From Aquabacterium sp. (GTDB lineage: Bacteria > Pseudomonadota > Gammaproteobacteria > Burkholderiales > Burkholderiaceae_C), in the NCBI RefSeq assembly GCF_030652515.1, contig NZ_JAUSAR010000010.1:1-64000 (forward strand): DNA of 64,000 bases, given 5' to 3'. Positions 33,046 through 43,427 of this stretch are shown in pieces; within the stretch, counting starts at the first letter, position 1; each line of letters opens with the position of its first letter. Position numbers and translations under genes: made by a program. The notes beneath the pieces were generated by a model. It did no database searches. It was not told the DNA's origin and saw only the letters and a program-made list of their open reading frames with translations.

Positions 33046-33645
33046 TCAGAGCGGGCGGTTGCCGCCCGGGCCAATCGGCTGAGGCATGCCTTCAGGCGTG
33101 CCGGCCATGCCCGAGTTGATGTCAGGCCTGGCGCCGGGCATCTGCTGGGGTGGTGGCGGCTCGGTGCTGAAGCCCGTGGGCGGCGGCAAGGAGCCAGTGG
33201 CGGCGGCTGGCAGCAAGGGCAGGTCCAGCCTGACGGCGGCAGGCCCGGCAGCAGGCCCGATCTCGGCGCCCCGCTGGTTGACGCTCAGCAGAACCATGTC
33301 GCCATCGACCGAGGCACCAGCACGCACGGCGCGGGCGGGTTTGCCGTCAACCGACAACAAGGCCAATCCGCCCTTGTCGCCTTCGTGGCGCGGGGCCACC
33401 ACACCCAGCAACTTGATGCGTTCCGCCAACATGGACGCGGCAGTGGGGTCGGGTTGCCCGGGGTCGGCGGCCGCGGCAGGGCCGGTCAGCAATTTGCGCA
33501 TGTCGCCACGGGCGGCGTTGTCCAGGGACACAGCGGTGGCGTTGGACGGGACGGCCGTGGGTTGTGCCAGCCAGCGAAGGCCCCAATAGGCCAGGCTGGC
33601 CGCGACGGCGGCCCAAATGAGGAGGGCGAGGATGCGAGATGCCAT
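33046..33645 (-). CDS. gspC: GspC-like type II secretion inner-membrane protein
   Basis: N-terminal TM, homology-region-like LGVVAPRHEGDKGGLALLSVDGKPARAVRAGASVDGDMVLLSVNQRGAEI; divergent from gspG. Confidence 0.72.
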   Translation of the reverse strand: MASRILALLIWAAVAASLAYWGLRWLAQPTAVPSNATAVSLDNAARGDMRKLLTGPAAAADPGQPDPTAASMLAERIKLLGVVAPRHEGDKGGLALLSVDGKPARAVRAGASVDGDMVLLSVNQRGAEIGPAAGPAAVRLDLPLLPAAATGSLPPPTGFSTEPPPPQQMPGARPDINSGMAGTPEGMPQPIGPGGNRPL

Positions 33646-33829
33646 ATTCCGGCCATTATCATCCTTGTTGATCAGTCCGAGGCGTGAAAACAGGGCCCAA
33701 GACCTCGGGTTGATCCCGCATAAGATGCCCCTCAAGCTCGGGCATGCTTGCGACCTCGTCCGCGCTGGGGAACCTCTCCGGCGTTCTGGGCTCTTATCTC
33801 TCAGTCAAGTCACCACACGGATTCTGCGC

Positions 33830-34291
33830 ATGAAGATGTTCGCCCGACCCACTCAGCACCACCTCCGGGGCGCGGCCCGGGCCCTGTCGCGGGGCTTCAC
33901 CCTGATCGAACTGATGGTCGTGCTGGTGATCATCGGCCTGCTGGCCGCCCTGATCGTGCCCAATGTGCTGGAGCGCGCCGACGATGCCCGCGTCACGGCG
34001 GCCAAAACCGACGTGAGCAACCTCATGCAGGCCCTCAAGCTGTACCGCCTGGACAACCAGCGCTATCCAACAGGCGAGCAAGGTTTGCAGGCGCTGGTGA
34101 CCAGGCCCACGGCTTCGCCTGTTCCGGCCAACTGGAAGCCTTACCTCGAAAAGCTGCCCAACGACCCCTGGGGCGCCAACTATCAATATGTCAACCCCGG
34201 CGTGAAGGGCACGGTTGACGTTTTCAGTTTTGGCGCCGACGGCCAAAGCGGTGGTGAAGGCAAGGATGCCGACATCGGATCCTGGCAGTAA
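33830..34291 (+). CDS. gspG: Type II secretion major pseudopilin GspG
   Basis: SRGFTLIELMVVLVIIGLLAALIVPNVLERADDAR; PNDPWGANYQYVNPG. Confidence 0.97.
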   Translation: MKMFARPTQHHLRGAARALSRGFTLIELMVVLVIIGLLAALIVPNVLERADDARVTAAKTDVSNLMQALKLYRLDNQRYPTGEQGLQALVTRPTASPVPANWKPYLEKLPNDPWGANYQYVNPGVKGTVDVFSFGADGQSGGEGKDADIGSWQ

Positions 34292-34802
34292 GTTGCCATC
34301 CCAGCCCCAATCGGCGCGCGGCTTCACGCTGCTCGAACTCATGGTCGTGGTCGCGTTGATCGCGATCACCACGGCCGTCGTCTCTTTCGCCGTCCCCGAT
34401 CCCTCTTCCACCCGCCTGGAGCGCGAGGCTGCCCGCTTGACCGCCATCCTGGAGTCGGCGCGAGTGCAGGCGCGTGCCGGGGCCATGACCATCCGCTGGG
34501 TGCCCGAGCCCAATGGCAGGGGCGATGACTACCAGTTCATCGGTTTGCCCGAGGCCTTCATGCCCCCCCTGAAATGGGATGCGCGCGAGATCAAGGCCGA
34601 GGTGGTGAACGGCGGCATCGGCATCGGCATGAAGAAAAGCATCGTCCTGGGGCCGGAGCCCGTGATTGGCGCTCAAAGCATCATCTTGCGTCTGGAAGAT
34701 CGGCAGATCATCATTGGCACCGATGGGCTCAATCCTTTTGACGTGATCACGGGCGCGCCCGGCGAAGCCGACCAGGACGGGGGTGATCGTGCGCCAGCAT
34801 GA
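34266..34802 (+). CDS. gspH: Type II secretion pseudopilin GspH
   Basis: ARGFTLLELMVVVALIAITTAVVSFAVPD; overlaps gspG. Confidence 0.9.
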   Translation: MPTSDPGSKLPSQPQSARGFTLLELMVVVALIAITTAVVSFAVPDPSSTRLEREAARLTAILESARVQARAGAMTIRWVPEPNGRGDDYQFIGLPEAFMPPLKWDAREIKAEVVNGGIGIGMKKSIVLGPEPVIGAQSIILRLEDRQIIIGTDGLNPFDVITGAPGEADQDGGDRAPA

Positions 34803-35169
34803 TGAGCAGCGGTCCATGGTCGGCATGACGCTGATCGAAGTGCTGGTGGCTCTGGCGATCGTGGCGATCACCCTGTCGGCTGGCATCAAGGCCGCAGGCG
34901 GTTTGACCTTGAATGCCCAGCGGGTGGCTGACCTGACCGTGGCGCAGTGGTGTGTTGAAAACCAGTTGTTCGAATTGAAGAGGAACGCCACCTTTCCGGA
35001 CGTGGGTGACAGCGAATTCAAGTGCCAGCAACTGGGTCGTGCGTTCACCGGCAAGCAGGCGGTGCGGCCCACCGTCAATGCCAACAATTTCAGGCGCATC
35101 GAGGTGCAGGTGCTGGACGAGGAGGGGCAGTCGGTGGTCAAGGTGATCACCGTGCTGCCCAGGCCATGA
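34783..35169 (+). CDS. gspI: Type II secretion pseudopilin GspI
   Basis: GMTLIEVLVALAIVAITLSAGIKAAG. Confidence 0.92.
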   Translation: MIVRQHDEQRSMVGMTLIEVLVALAIVAITLSAGIKAAGGLTLNAQRVADLTVAQWCVENQLFELKRNATFPDVGDSEFKCQQLGRAFTGKQAVRPTVNANNFRRIEVQVLDEEGQSVVKVITVLPRP

Positions 35170-35795
35170 AGCGCCCTCTCTCCAACGTGGGCTTCACGCT
35201 CATCGAAGTGCTGGTGGCCTTGGTGATCCTGTCGGTCATGGCGGCCACGGCCTTCAAGGGCATGGACAGCATCAGCCGGGCCCGCGAAGTGGCGGAGGGC
35301 AAGCTCAAGCGCACCCTGCGTTTGCAATCGGTGATGACCCAGTGGGACGCCGACATGGCCTCGGTGATCGACATCCCGACCTTGAAAACCGGCGCCATCC
35401 AGGGGCAAAGGTCGTTCTTGTTCAATGGCAGTTACCTGCGCTTGACCCGGCAGGCGCCAGGTGGCGTGCAGGTGGTGGCTTGGAGCTTGCGCGATGGGCG
35501 TTGGGAGCGTTGGGCTGGCCCGCCCGTCACCACGGTGGGCGAGCTGGAGGCCCAGTGGACGCAGGCCGATCAGTTGAAAGGCACCGAGCCGGGCACCTTG
35601 ATCATGCTGAAAGGTGCTTTGCAGTGGCAGATGAGCTTTTACATTGGTGTGAGCGGGGGTACTCTCAGTCAGAGTAACCCGCAGTCCACAGGAAACAACC
35701 AGCTGCCCGTGGCGGTGCGTTCAATCCTGACCTTGGGGCCTGCCAGCGGCTTCGAGGGCGTGGCCACGCGCGATACTTTTCTGGCCGCTCATTGA
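35166..35795 (+). CDS. gspJ: Type II secretion pseudopilin GspJ
   Basis: GFTLIEVLVALVILSVMAATAFKGMD; overlaps gspI. Confidence 0.92.
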   Translation: MKRPLSNVGFTLIEVLVALVILSVMAATAFKGMDSISRAREVAEGKLKRTLRLQSVMTQWDADMASVIDIPTLKTGAIQGQRSFLFNGSYLRLTRQAPGGVQVVAWSLRDGRWERWAGPPVTTVGELEAQWTQADQLKGTEPGTLIMLKGALQWQMSFYIGVSGGTLSQSNPQSTGNNQLPVAVRSILTLGPASGFEGVATRDTFLAAH

Positions 35796-35804
35796 GGCGA
35801 TGAC

Positions 35805-36869
35805 ATGAAGCACTCCCAACCTTCCAGGCTGCTGCTGCGACAACGCGGCGCGGCCTTGTTGATGGCCATGGTCATCGTGACCGTGGTGGCCACCATCGCT
35901 TCGTCGATGGTGTGGCAGCAATGGCGGGCGGTGCAGGTGGAATCGGCCGAGCGTGGTCGCCAACAATCCGAGTGGTTGCTGGTGGGCGCCCTCGATTTCG
36001 CGCGCCTGATATTGAAGGACGACGGGCAACGCATGCAGACGGGGGGGCAGCCGGAGCCGACCCATTTGGCGCAGAACTGGGCCCGGGATATGAAGGAAGT
36101 GCGCCTGTCCACCTTCCTGGCGGTGGACAAGGACAACACCGACGATGCGCCTGATGCATTCTTGTCGGTAAAGGCGGTGGACGTGAATGCCCGCTACAAC
36201 CTGCGCAATTTGTTGCTGATCAGCCCCAACCCTGGTCTGGTGGATGTGGATCCGCAGCAGGTCAAGGTGCTGCGCGACTTGTTCACCAGCATCAATTTGC
36301 CGCCCGATTTGGCGCCGCAGATCGCCGAAGCCCTGAGAAAAGCGACCTTGGCCGCCATGGACACGACGCAATCCTTCGCGGCCCTGGGCGGGGAGTCTGG
36401 CCGGGCGGCCGCGCCGTTGATGCCCCAGCGGCTGGATCAATTGACCTGGCTGCTGCCCAGGCTGGGCGCCGACACGGTGGAGCGCATGCGCCCCTACGTG
36501 GCTTTGTTGCCTTACCCCAACGTGCCGCAGGGGGGCATCACACACATCAATGTCAACACCGCGCCCAAGGAAGTCATCGCGGCGGTGTGGGGCATTGACA
36601 CGGCCACGGCCGAGAAAATTGTGAGGGCTCGGCAAAGCCACTATTTTGAAGATGATGAGGATGCCAAAAAGCAGGTGCCCGCCACAGTGCCCTTTCCTAC
36701 GGATGCGATCAAAGTGACCTCGGAGTATTTCGAGGTGACCAGCATACTTAGGCTTGAAGATCAGATCATGAAGAACCGGCATTTGGTCAGGCGACAAGGC
36801 CAGAACAAGCAGGTCGACGTGATTGTGATGAATCAGGAGCGCTTTTCGGGCGTTGATCCTGGCAACTGA
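35805..36869 (+). CDS. gspK: Type II secretion minor pseudopilin GspK
   Basis: RGAALLMAMVIVTVVATIASSMVWQQWRAVQVE; HINVNTAPKEVIAAV. Confidence 0.93.
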   Translation: MKHSQPSRLLLRQRGAALLMAMVIVTVVATIASSMVWQQWRAVQVESAERGRQQSEWLLVGALDFARLILKDDGQRMQTGGQPEPTHLAQNWARDMKEVRLSTFLAVDKDNTDDAPDAFLSVKAVDVNARYNLRNLLLISPNPGLVDVDPQQVKVLRDLFTSINLPPDLAPQIAEALRKATLAAMDTTQSFAALGGESGRAAAPLMPQRLDQLTWLLPRLGADTVERMRPYVALLPYPNVPQGGITHINVNTAPKEVIAAVWGIDTATAEKIVRARQSHYFEDDEDAKKQVPATVPFPTDAIKVTSEYFEVTSILRLEDQIMKNRHLVRRQGQNKQVDVIVMNQERFSGVDPGN

Positions 36870-36975
36870 CAAGACAGTATCTATCCTTAAACGTGCCTTA
36901 TTTCGCGCCTCCTACAATGCCAAGGCATCTACCCTTGATGTGTGGTTCCCTTTTCGACCCCTTTGACTGCTGGGC

Positions 36976-38241
36976 ATGAGCATCCTCATCCTTCAACTAC
37001 CAGCGCGTTCGCGCCTGAATGCCGACTTGGCCGTGGCGGAGCCGACCTCGTCGGCGGCCCAGGCGACCAAGGAGTACGCGTACGTGCTCAGCGCCGATGG
37101 GCAGACCGTGACCCGGCAGGGGCGATGTGCCTTGTCCATGGTGCCGCGCGCCGACACGGTGGTCGCGGTGTTGGCGCCAACCGACATCAGCTGGCACCGC
37201 CTGACGGTGCCCAAGGCCCCCGCCGCGCGCCTGCGCGCCGCCCTGGCCAGCATGCTGGAAGAGGCCATGCTGACCGATCCCGAAGACATGCACCTGGCCC
37301 TGGCCCCTGCGGCCAAGGCCGGTCAGCCCGCCTGGATCGCCGCCTGCGACCTGACCTGGCTGACCAGCCAGTTGATGCTGCTGGAGAAAGCCAAGCTGCG
37401 CGTGGACCGCGTGGCTCCCGCCGTGTGGCCCGATGAGCCCGCCACCGGTTATTTCCATGAAGTCCATGAAGCTGGCAGTGGCGCCGCCCCTGATCGGGGC
37501 CTGGAAATCGTCCTGACCTGGTCCACCCTGGACGGCGTGGCCAGCTGGCCCTTGACGGGTGGCTTGTCGCGCGCCCTGGTGCCCGAAGCCTTGCCGCCGC
37601 AAACCCGTTTTTTTGCCACGCCGCAAGTGGCCTCTCCGGCCGAACGCTGGCTGGGCCAGGCCGTGACCGTGCAAACGCAGTCCGAGCATTTGCTGCAAGC
37701 CAACCGCTCGCTTTGGAACCTGTTGCAATTTGACCTCACCCCCAACAGCAAAGGCTTCAACGCGGTGTCTGACCGCTGGCGCCAGTTCCTGAGCCCGCAA
37801 TGGCGCCCGGTGCGGGTGGGCATGGCGGCTTTGGTGGTGGCCCAGGTGCTGGGTTTGAACCTGTGGGCCTGGCAGCAGGAGCGCCAGCTCAAGCTCAAGA
37901 AGGCCGAGATGACCAGCATCCTGAAGCAGGCCCATCCGCAGGTTCAGGTGATCCTGGATCCGGCCGTGCAGATGCAGCGCGAAACCGAAGCCTTGCGCGC
38001 GGTGGCGGGCCAGCCTGGTGACAACGACCTGGAAGGATTGATGTCCCTGGTGGCCAGCGCCTGGCCCAACGACACGCCTTCCGCCAACCTGCAATACGAC
38101 GGCACGAGCCTGACCCTGGCGCCGCCACCGGCCTGGGGCCCTTCGGACATCGACCAGTTCCGCAGCAAGCTGTCGGCCACGGGCGCCCAGGTGGAGGTGG
38201 CCGAAGGCCGCCTGACCGTGCGCCGTGGCTCGCGCAGTTGA
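36976..38241 (+). CDS. gspL: Type II secretion protein GspL
   Basis: Position between gspK and gspM; actin-like N domain then TM and C-terminal domain. Confidence 0.88.
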   Translation: MSILILQLPARSRLNADLAVAEPTSSAAQATKEYAYVLSADGQTVTRQGRCALSMVPRADTVVAVLAPTDISWHRLTVPKAPAARLRAALASMLEEAMLTDPEDMHLALAPAAKAGQPAWIAACDLTWLTSQLMLLEKAKLRVDRVAPAVWPDEPATGYFHEVHEAGSGAAPDRGLEIVLTWSTLDGVASWPLTGGLSRALVPEALPPQTRFFATPQVASPAERWLGQAVTVQTQSEHLLQANRSLWNLLQFDLTPNSKGFNAVSDRWRQFLSPQWRPVRVGMAALVVAQVLGLNLWAWQQERQLKLKKAEMTSILKQAHPQVQVILDPAVQMQRETEALRAVAGQPGDNDLEGLMSLVASAWPNDTPSANLQYDGTSLTLAPPPAWGPSDIDQFRSKLSATGAQVEVAEGRLTVRRGSRS

Positions 38242-38265
38242 GCCGATCGCCATTGACACCGACCT

Positions 38266-38790
38266 ATGAGCACTGAATCAGAAGCCACCTCCTTCAACGT
38301 CCTGCGTCAGCAGTGGCTGGCGCGCTGGACCGCGATGGCCCCGCGTGAGCGCCAGATGGCGCAGGTGGCCGCGGCCCTGGTGTTGCTGACCGTGCTGGTG
38401 CTGGTCTTCATCCGCCCGGCCTTGAAAAGCATGCAGCAAACGCCCGCGCAATTGCGCGAGATCAGCACCCAGGTGGGTCGCATGCGCGCCATGGCGGACG
38501 AGGCTCAAGTTCTGCGGCAGCAACCGCCCGTGCCCCCCGTCCAGGCTGAAGCCGCCCTGAAGGCGGCCACGGAACGGCTGGGCGCGGCAGCCAGGATGAG
38601 CATCCAGGGTGACCGGGCCACGGTCGAGTTCACCAAGGTGCTGGGGGCATCGTTGGCCGATTGGCTGGCGGAGGTCCGCGTGGCCGCCCGTGCGCGGCCT
38701 CTGGAGGCCAACCTGGCGCAGTCGGAGCCTGGTCATTATTCGGGCACCGTGGTGCTGGGCCTGGCCCCTGGGCAGGCGGCGCCTCGCTGA
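38266..38790 (+). CDS. gspM: Type II secretion protein GspM
   Basis: Short protein with single N-terminal TM; position. Confidence 0.88.
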   Translation: MSTESEATSFNVLRQQWLARWTAMAPRERQMAQVAAALVLLTVLVLVFIRPALKSMQQTPAQLREISTQVGRMRAMADEAQVLRQQPPVPPVQAEAALKAATERLGAAARMSIQGDRATVEFTKVLGASLADWLAEVRVAARARPLEANLAQSEPGHYSGTVVLGLAPGQAAPR

Positions 38791-38807
38791 GCAGGAAACT
38801 ACCTGGC

Positions 38808-39728
38808 ATGTCGATCCTCTCCAACCTGAAATCCCCCGCCGGCTGGTGGTCTGGCGGCATGGCCGCGACCACCCGCTGGATGGAGTCCACGCTGGAGGTG
38901 GCGCGCTGGGAAAACATGCGCAAGGCCGGGCGGCGCTGGGGTTGGTGGGGTGCGGTGTTGGGCGCCTTGCTGGGCTTCATTTTGTACGCCCCGGCCAGTT
39001 GGCTGGCCCAAGGGTTGGTGGTCATGAGCGATGGCCGCTTGTTGTTGGCCGAATCTCAAGGTACCGTGTGGAATGGCGATGCCGTGGTGGTGCTGACCGG
39101 CGGGCCCGGCAGCCGTGATGCCCGGGCTTTGCCGGGTCGTTTGAACTGGAAGCTGCGCCCGCGCTGGATGGGTTTGAGCCTGACCGTGCAGCAAGACTGT
39201 TGCGTGCCCACACCGGTGGTGATCCAGGTGCAGCCAGGTTTTGGGCGGGTGCGGGTGGCCGTGTTCAGCCAATCCAGCCCCTCGGGGCCCTTGGCGTCTG
39301 CGGGGCCGATCGGTCATTGGCCCGCGGCCTGGTTGACCGGCTTGGGCACCCCCTGGAACACTTTGCAACTGGGCGGTGTGGTTCGCATGAGCAGCAACGC
39401 GCTGGTGGTCGAATGGGTTCAGGGGCGCATGCGTTTCGAGGGCCAGGCGCAGGTCGATTTCACCGACGTTTCTTCCAGCGTCACCACCCTGGATCGGCTG
39501 GGGTCTTACAGGGTTGATTTGCTGGGCGACCCGCAAGGCAGTGTGAATTTGTCGCTCGTGACTTTGGACGGTGCCTTGCAGTTGTCCGGGCAGGGGCAAA
39601 TGGGTTTGAATGGTTTGCGCTTCCGGGGTGAAGCGCGGGCCAATGAAAGCGAGCGCGGCGCGCTCGACAGTTTCTTGAACATCATCGGTCGTCGCATGGG
39701 CGACCGTTCCGTAATTTCGATCGGATAA
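38808..39728 (+). CDS. gspN: Type II secretion protein GspN
   Basis: Position; ALPGRLNWKLRPRWMGLSLTVQQDCC typical. Confidence 0.87.
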   Translation: MSILSNLKSPAGWWSGGMAATTRWMESTLEVARWENMRKAGRRWGWWGAVLGALLGFILYAPASWLAQGLVVMSDGRLLLAESQGTVWNGDAVVVLTGGPGSRDARALPGRLNWKLRPRWMGLSLTVQQDCCVPTPVVIQVQPGFGRVRVAVFSQSSPSGPLASAGPIGHWPAAWLTGLGTPWNTLQLGGVVRMSSNALVVEWVQGRMRFEGQAQVDFTDVSSSVTTLDRLGSYRVDLLGDPQGSVNLSLVTLDGALQLSGQGQMGLNGLRFRGEARANESERGALDSFLNIIGRRMGDRSVISIG

Positions 39729-39731
39729 GTC

Positions 39732-41981
39732 ATGACGACCCATCCTCTGTTGTCTCGTCCCCGCGCGGTTGCGCTGGCCACGGCTTTGGCCTTCACCTTT
39801 GGCCCGGCTTGCTTGATGCCATCGGCGCTGGCAGGTGCGGCCCACGCAGCGCCGGTCAAAAAGGGCGGGCCCACCGTCACGCTCAACTTCGTCAACGCCG
39901 AGATTGAAGGCGTGGCGCGGGCCATGGCGGCCATCGTGGACCAGCAGATCCTGGTTGATCCGCGCGTCAAGGGCACCATCACGCTTTACAGCGAGCAACC
40001 GCTGACACCGCGCGAGGCCTACCTGAACTTCCTGGCGGCCTTGCGCGGCCAGGGCTTTGCGATGGTGGAAGTGGCCGGTCTGCTCAAGGTGGTGCCGGAA
40101 GCCGACGCCAAGCTGCAAACGGGCACGGTCGAAGTGGGCAGTGTCAAACGCTCGGGTGACCAGATCCTGACGCAGATCTTTCGCCTGCAGTACGAGAACG
40201 TGAACAGCATGGTGACCGTGCTGCGGCCACTGATCAGCCCCAACAACACGATCAATGCCAACCCGGGCACCAACACCCTGGTGATCACCGATTACGCGGA
40301 CAACCTCAAGCGCATTGGCCAGATGATCGCGGCGATGGACGTGCCGTCCTCGACGGACATGGAAGCCATGCCTTTGCAGTACGCCATCGCGGCCGACCTG
40401 GCGCCGATGGTCCAGCGCATGGCCGATGGCGGTGGCGGCCCCACCATCCCCGGCGTGGTGGGCGGGCAGTCCACCATGGTCATGGCCGACCCGCGCACCA
40501 ACACTTTGATGGTCCGTGCCCCCAACGCCGCGCGACTGGCCCTGGTGCGCAACCTGATCCAGCGCCTGGACCGACCTGGAACGGCCGGGCTGGGCGGCAG
40601 TGGCATCCACGTCATCTACCTGAAGAACGCTGATGCCGTGAAGCTGGCGCAGGTGCTGCGGGCCTCCTTCCCGGGGGCTGGCGGTTCGTCGGGCGGTGGC
40701 GCCTCGTCCAGCAGTGGCAGCTCGGCCGGTGCATCGCCCACCACGCCTGCGGCCAACAACCAAAGCAGTGCCAGCGGCACGTCCTCCACCCAGTCCACCA
40801 CGCCAGTGGCCGGGTCGGCCCAGCCCTCCACGGGCGGATTCATCCAGGCTGATCCCAGCACCAATTCGCTGATCATCACGGCGACCGATGCGCTTTACAG
40901 GCAGCTTCGCGCTGTCATTGATCAGTTGGATGGGCGCCGTGCTCAGATCTACATTGAATCGATGATCGTCAAGGTCGATGTGGAAAAGGCCGCGCAGATG
41001 GGCGTCAATTGGGCAGGCGGGACCAAAGTGGGCGGGGGCGACAACACCCTGCTGGGGGCAGGCACCAGCCTGGGTACTCAGACACTGTCTTCCGTGGTGA
41101 GTGGCGCGACCAAAAGCCTGATCTTGCCGTCCGGTTTCACCGTGGGTCTGGCCCGCGCGATCGGCAATGGGCAGTACAGCCTGGGCGCTTTGGCCACATT
41201 TTTGGAGACCAATGCCGGGGCCAATATTCTGTCCACGCCCAACATGGTGGCACTGGACAACGAGGAAGCCAAGATCGTGGTGGGCGAGAACGTGCCTTTC
41301 GTGACGGGTTCCTATTCGAACGCTCAAACCACCTCCAGCGGCACGGTGAATCCTTTCCAGACGGTTGACCGCAAGGACGTCGGTTTGACTTTGCGCGTGC
41401 GGCCCCAAGTGGGCGAAGGTGGCACGGTGCGCATGACGGTGTTCCAGGAAGACTCCAGCGTCAAAGCGGGCGCTGACACCGGCACGGGCCCGACCACCAC
41501 CAAGAGCTCCATCGAAACCACCGTGGTGATTGACGATGGCCAGGTACTGGTGTTGGGTGGGTTGTTGAAAGATGACTACCAAGACAACAACAGCCAGGTG
41601 CCTTTGCTGGGAGACATTCCCTACATTGGCAACTTGTTCAAGAGCCAGTCGCGTACGCGCAAGAAAACCAATCTGATGGTGTTCCTGAGGCCCATCGTGA
41701 TGCGCACCCAGGATGCTGCCAACGCCTTCACCCTGGACCGCTACGACTACATGCGTAACAAGCAGATCGAGAGCACGCCGCCTCACAGCACCTTGTTGCC
41801 CATCAACGAAGTGCCAGTGCTCGACCCGCTCAAGCTGTCCAACAACCTCAGCATGCCTTCGGTGAGGCAGCCGCTGGACGACCCCAATGCGCCTGCACCC
41901 ACGGTGGTGATGCCCGCCGACTCCGGCTTTGCGCCCAAGCTCACGCCGGTCAAGCCTGCTGCCAGCGGCGTGGAGAACTGA
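39732..41981 (+). CDS. gspD: Type II secretion secretin GspD
   Basis: N-domains plus secretin domain; VPLLGDIPYIGNLFKSQSRTRKKTNLMVFLRPIVMR. Confidence 0.97.
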   Translation: MTTHPLLSRPRAVALATALAFTFGPACLMPSALAGAAHAAPVKKGGPTVTLNFVNAEIEGVARAMAAIVDQQILVDPRVKGTITLYSEQPLTPREAYLNFLAALRGQGFAMVEVAGLLKVVPEADAKLQTGTVEVGSVKRSGDQILTQIFRLQYENVNSMVTVLRPLISPNNTINANPGTNTLVITDYADNLKRIGQMIAAMDVPSSTDMEAMPLQYAIAADLAPMVQRMADGGGGPTIPGVVGGQSTMVMADPRTNTLMVRAPNAARLALVRNLIQRLDRPGTAGLGGSGIHVIYLKNADAVKLAQVLRASFPGAGGSSGGGASSSSGSSAGASPTTPAANNQSSASGTSSTQSTTPVAGSAQPSTGGFIQADPSTNSLIITATDALYRQLRAVIDQLDGRRAQIYIESMIVKVDVEKAAQMGVNWAGGTKVGGGDNTLLGAGTSLGTQTLSSVVSGATKSLILPSGFTVGLARAIGNGQYSLGALATFLETNAGANILSTPNMVALDNEEAKIVVGENVPFVTGSYSNAQTTSSGTVNPFQTVDRKDVGLTLRVRPQVGEGGTVRMTVFQEDSSVKAGADTGTGPTTTKSSIETTVVIDDGQVLVLGGLLKDDYQDNNSQVPLLGDIPYIGNLFKSQSRTRKKTNLMVFLRPIVMRTQDAANAFTLDRYDYMRNKQIESTPPHSTLLPINEVPVLDPLKLSNNLSMPSVRQPLDDPNAPAPTVVMPADSGFAPKLTPVKPAASGVEN

Positions 41982-41984
41982 GCC

Positions 41985-43409
41985 ATGGCCGTTCGCCATC
42001 CCTTGCCTTATGCCTTCGCCAAGGCGCACAGCCTGCTGCTGGAAAGCGATGGCGATCGGGCCACCTTGTGGGCCAGCGAGCAGGTGTCGCGTTCGGCCTT
42101 GTCCGAGGTGATGCGCCTGTTCGTGATCGACACGCTGGAGCGCGAACCGGCTGAATCGCTGGGCCAGCGCATTGCCGCCGCTTACGCGGGTGGCGAGGGC
42201 AGTGCCGCCGCCGTGGTGGGCGAGGTGGAAAACGCCGTTGACCTGTCGCGCATGATGCAGGATCTGCCGGCGGTTGAAGACTTGCTGGAAGCCTCGAACG
42301 ATGCGCCCATCATCCGCATGCTCAACGCCTTGCTGACGCAAGCGGCCAAGGATGGCGCCTCCGACATCCACATTGAACCGTATGAACGCTCATCGGCCGT
42401 GCGCTTCCGCGTGGACGGCACGCTGCGCGAAGTGGTGCAGCCCAACAAGGCTCTGCACGCCGCCCTGATCTCGCGCCTGAAGATCATGGCCGAGCTGGAC
42501 ATCTCCGAAAAGCGCATGCCGCAAGACGGTCGCATCTCGCTGCGCATCGGCGGCCGCGCGGTGGACGTGCGGGTCTCGACCTTGCCCTCGGCCCATGGCG
42601 AGCGCGCCGTGCTCCGGCTGCTGGACAAGGGCGACGCCAACAAGTTCACGCTGGAATCATTGGGCATGAGCGGCGAGTCGCTGGACCGCTTCAAGCGCCT
42701 GCTGCGCCAGCCGCACGGCATCGTGCTGGTCACGGGCCCCACCGGCTCGGGTAAAACGACCACGCTGTACGCAGGCCTGAGCACACTCGATGCCACCACC
42801 ACCAATGTGTTGACGGTGGAAGACCCGGTTGAATATGAATTGCATGGCATCGGCCAGACGCAGGTCAATGCCCGGATCGATCTGACCTTTGCCAAGGCCC
42901 TGCGCGCCATCCTGCGGCAGGATCCTGATGTGATCATGATCGGCGAAATCCGAGATTTTGAGACCGCGCAGATCGCCGTGCAGGCCTCGCTGACCGGTCA
43001 CTTGGTGTTGGCCACCTTGCACACCAACGACGCCGCCAGTGCCGTCACGCGTTTGACCGACATGGGCATCGAGCCTTTCCTGCTCAGCTCCAGCTTGCTG
43101 GGTGTGATGGCGCAGCGCCTGGTGCGCAAGCTGTGCGTGCACTGCAAGCGCGAAGACGAATACCACCGCTGGCACCCCGTGGGGTGCGCCGCCTGCGGCA
43201 TGACCGGCTACAAGGGCCGCACCGGCGTGTACGAATTGCTGGTGGCCGACGACAACATCCGCGCCTTGATCCATGCCCAGGCCTCCGAGGCTCAGTTGTT
43301 CGAGGCTGCGGCCAAGAACGGCATGAAGGTCATGCGCGAAGACGGCGACCGCCTGGTGGCAGAAGGCGTCACCTCGCTGGAAGAAGTGTTGCGCGTCACG
43401 CGCGAATAA
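41985..43409 (+). CDS. gspE: Type II secretion ATPase GspE
   Basis: [65 protein letters not shown]. Confidence 0.97.
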   Translation: MAVRHPLPYAFAKAHSLLLESDGDRATLWASEQVSRSALSEVMRLFVIDTLEREPAESLGQRIAAAYAGGEGSAAAVVGEVENAVDLSRMMQDLPAVEDLLEASNDAPIIRMLNALLTQAAKDGASDIHIEPYERSSAVRFRVDGTLREVVQPNKALHAALISRLKIMAELDISEKRMPQDGRISLRIGGRAVDVRVSTLPSAHGERAVLRLLDKGDANKFTLESLGMSGESLDRFKRLLRQPHGIVLVTGPTGSGKTTTLYAGLSTLDATTTNVLTVEDPVEYELHGIGQTQVNARIDLTFAKALRAILRQDPDVIMIGEIRDFETAQIAVQASLTGHLVLATLHTNDAASAVTRLTDMGIEPFLLSSSLLGVMAQRLVRKLCVHCKREDEYHRWHPVGCAACGMTGYKGRTGVYELLVADDNIRALIHAQASEAQLFEAAAKNGMKVMREDGDRLVAEGVTSLEEVLRVTRE

Positions 43410-43427
43410 GGCCGAAGAGACCGCACC

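Noticed and set aside
38799-42371. 1190-aa antisense ORF opposite gspN-gspD
   Set aside because: Shadow ORF from high GC codon bias; low-complexity His/Arg/Gln/Gly-rich translation; the + strand gsp genes explain the region
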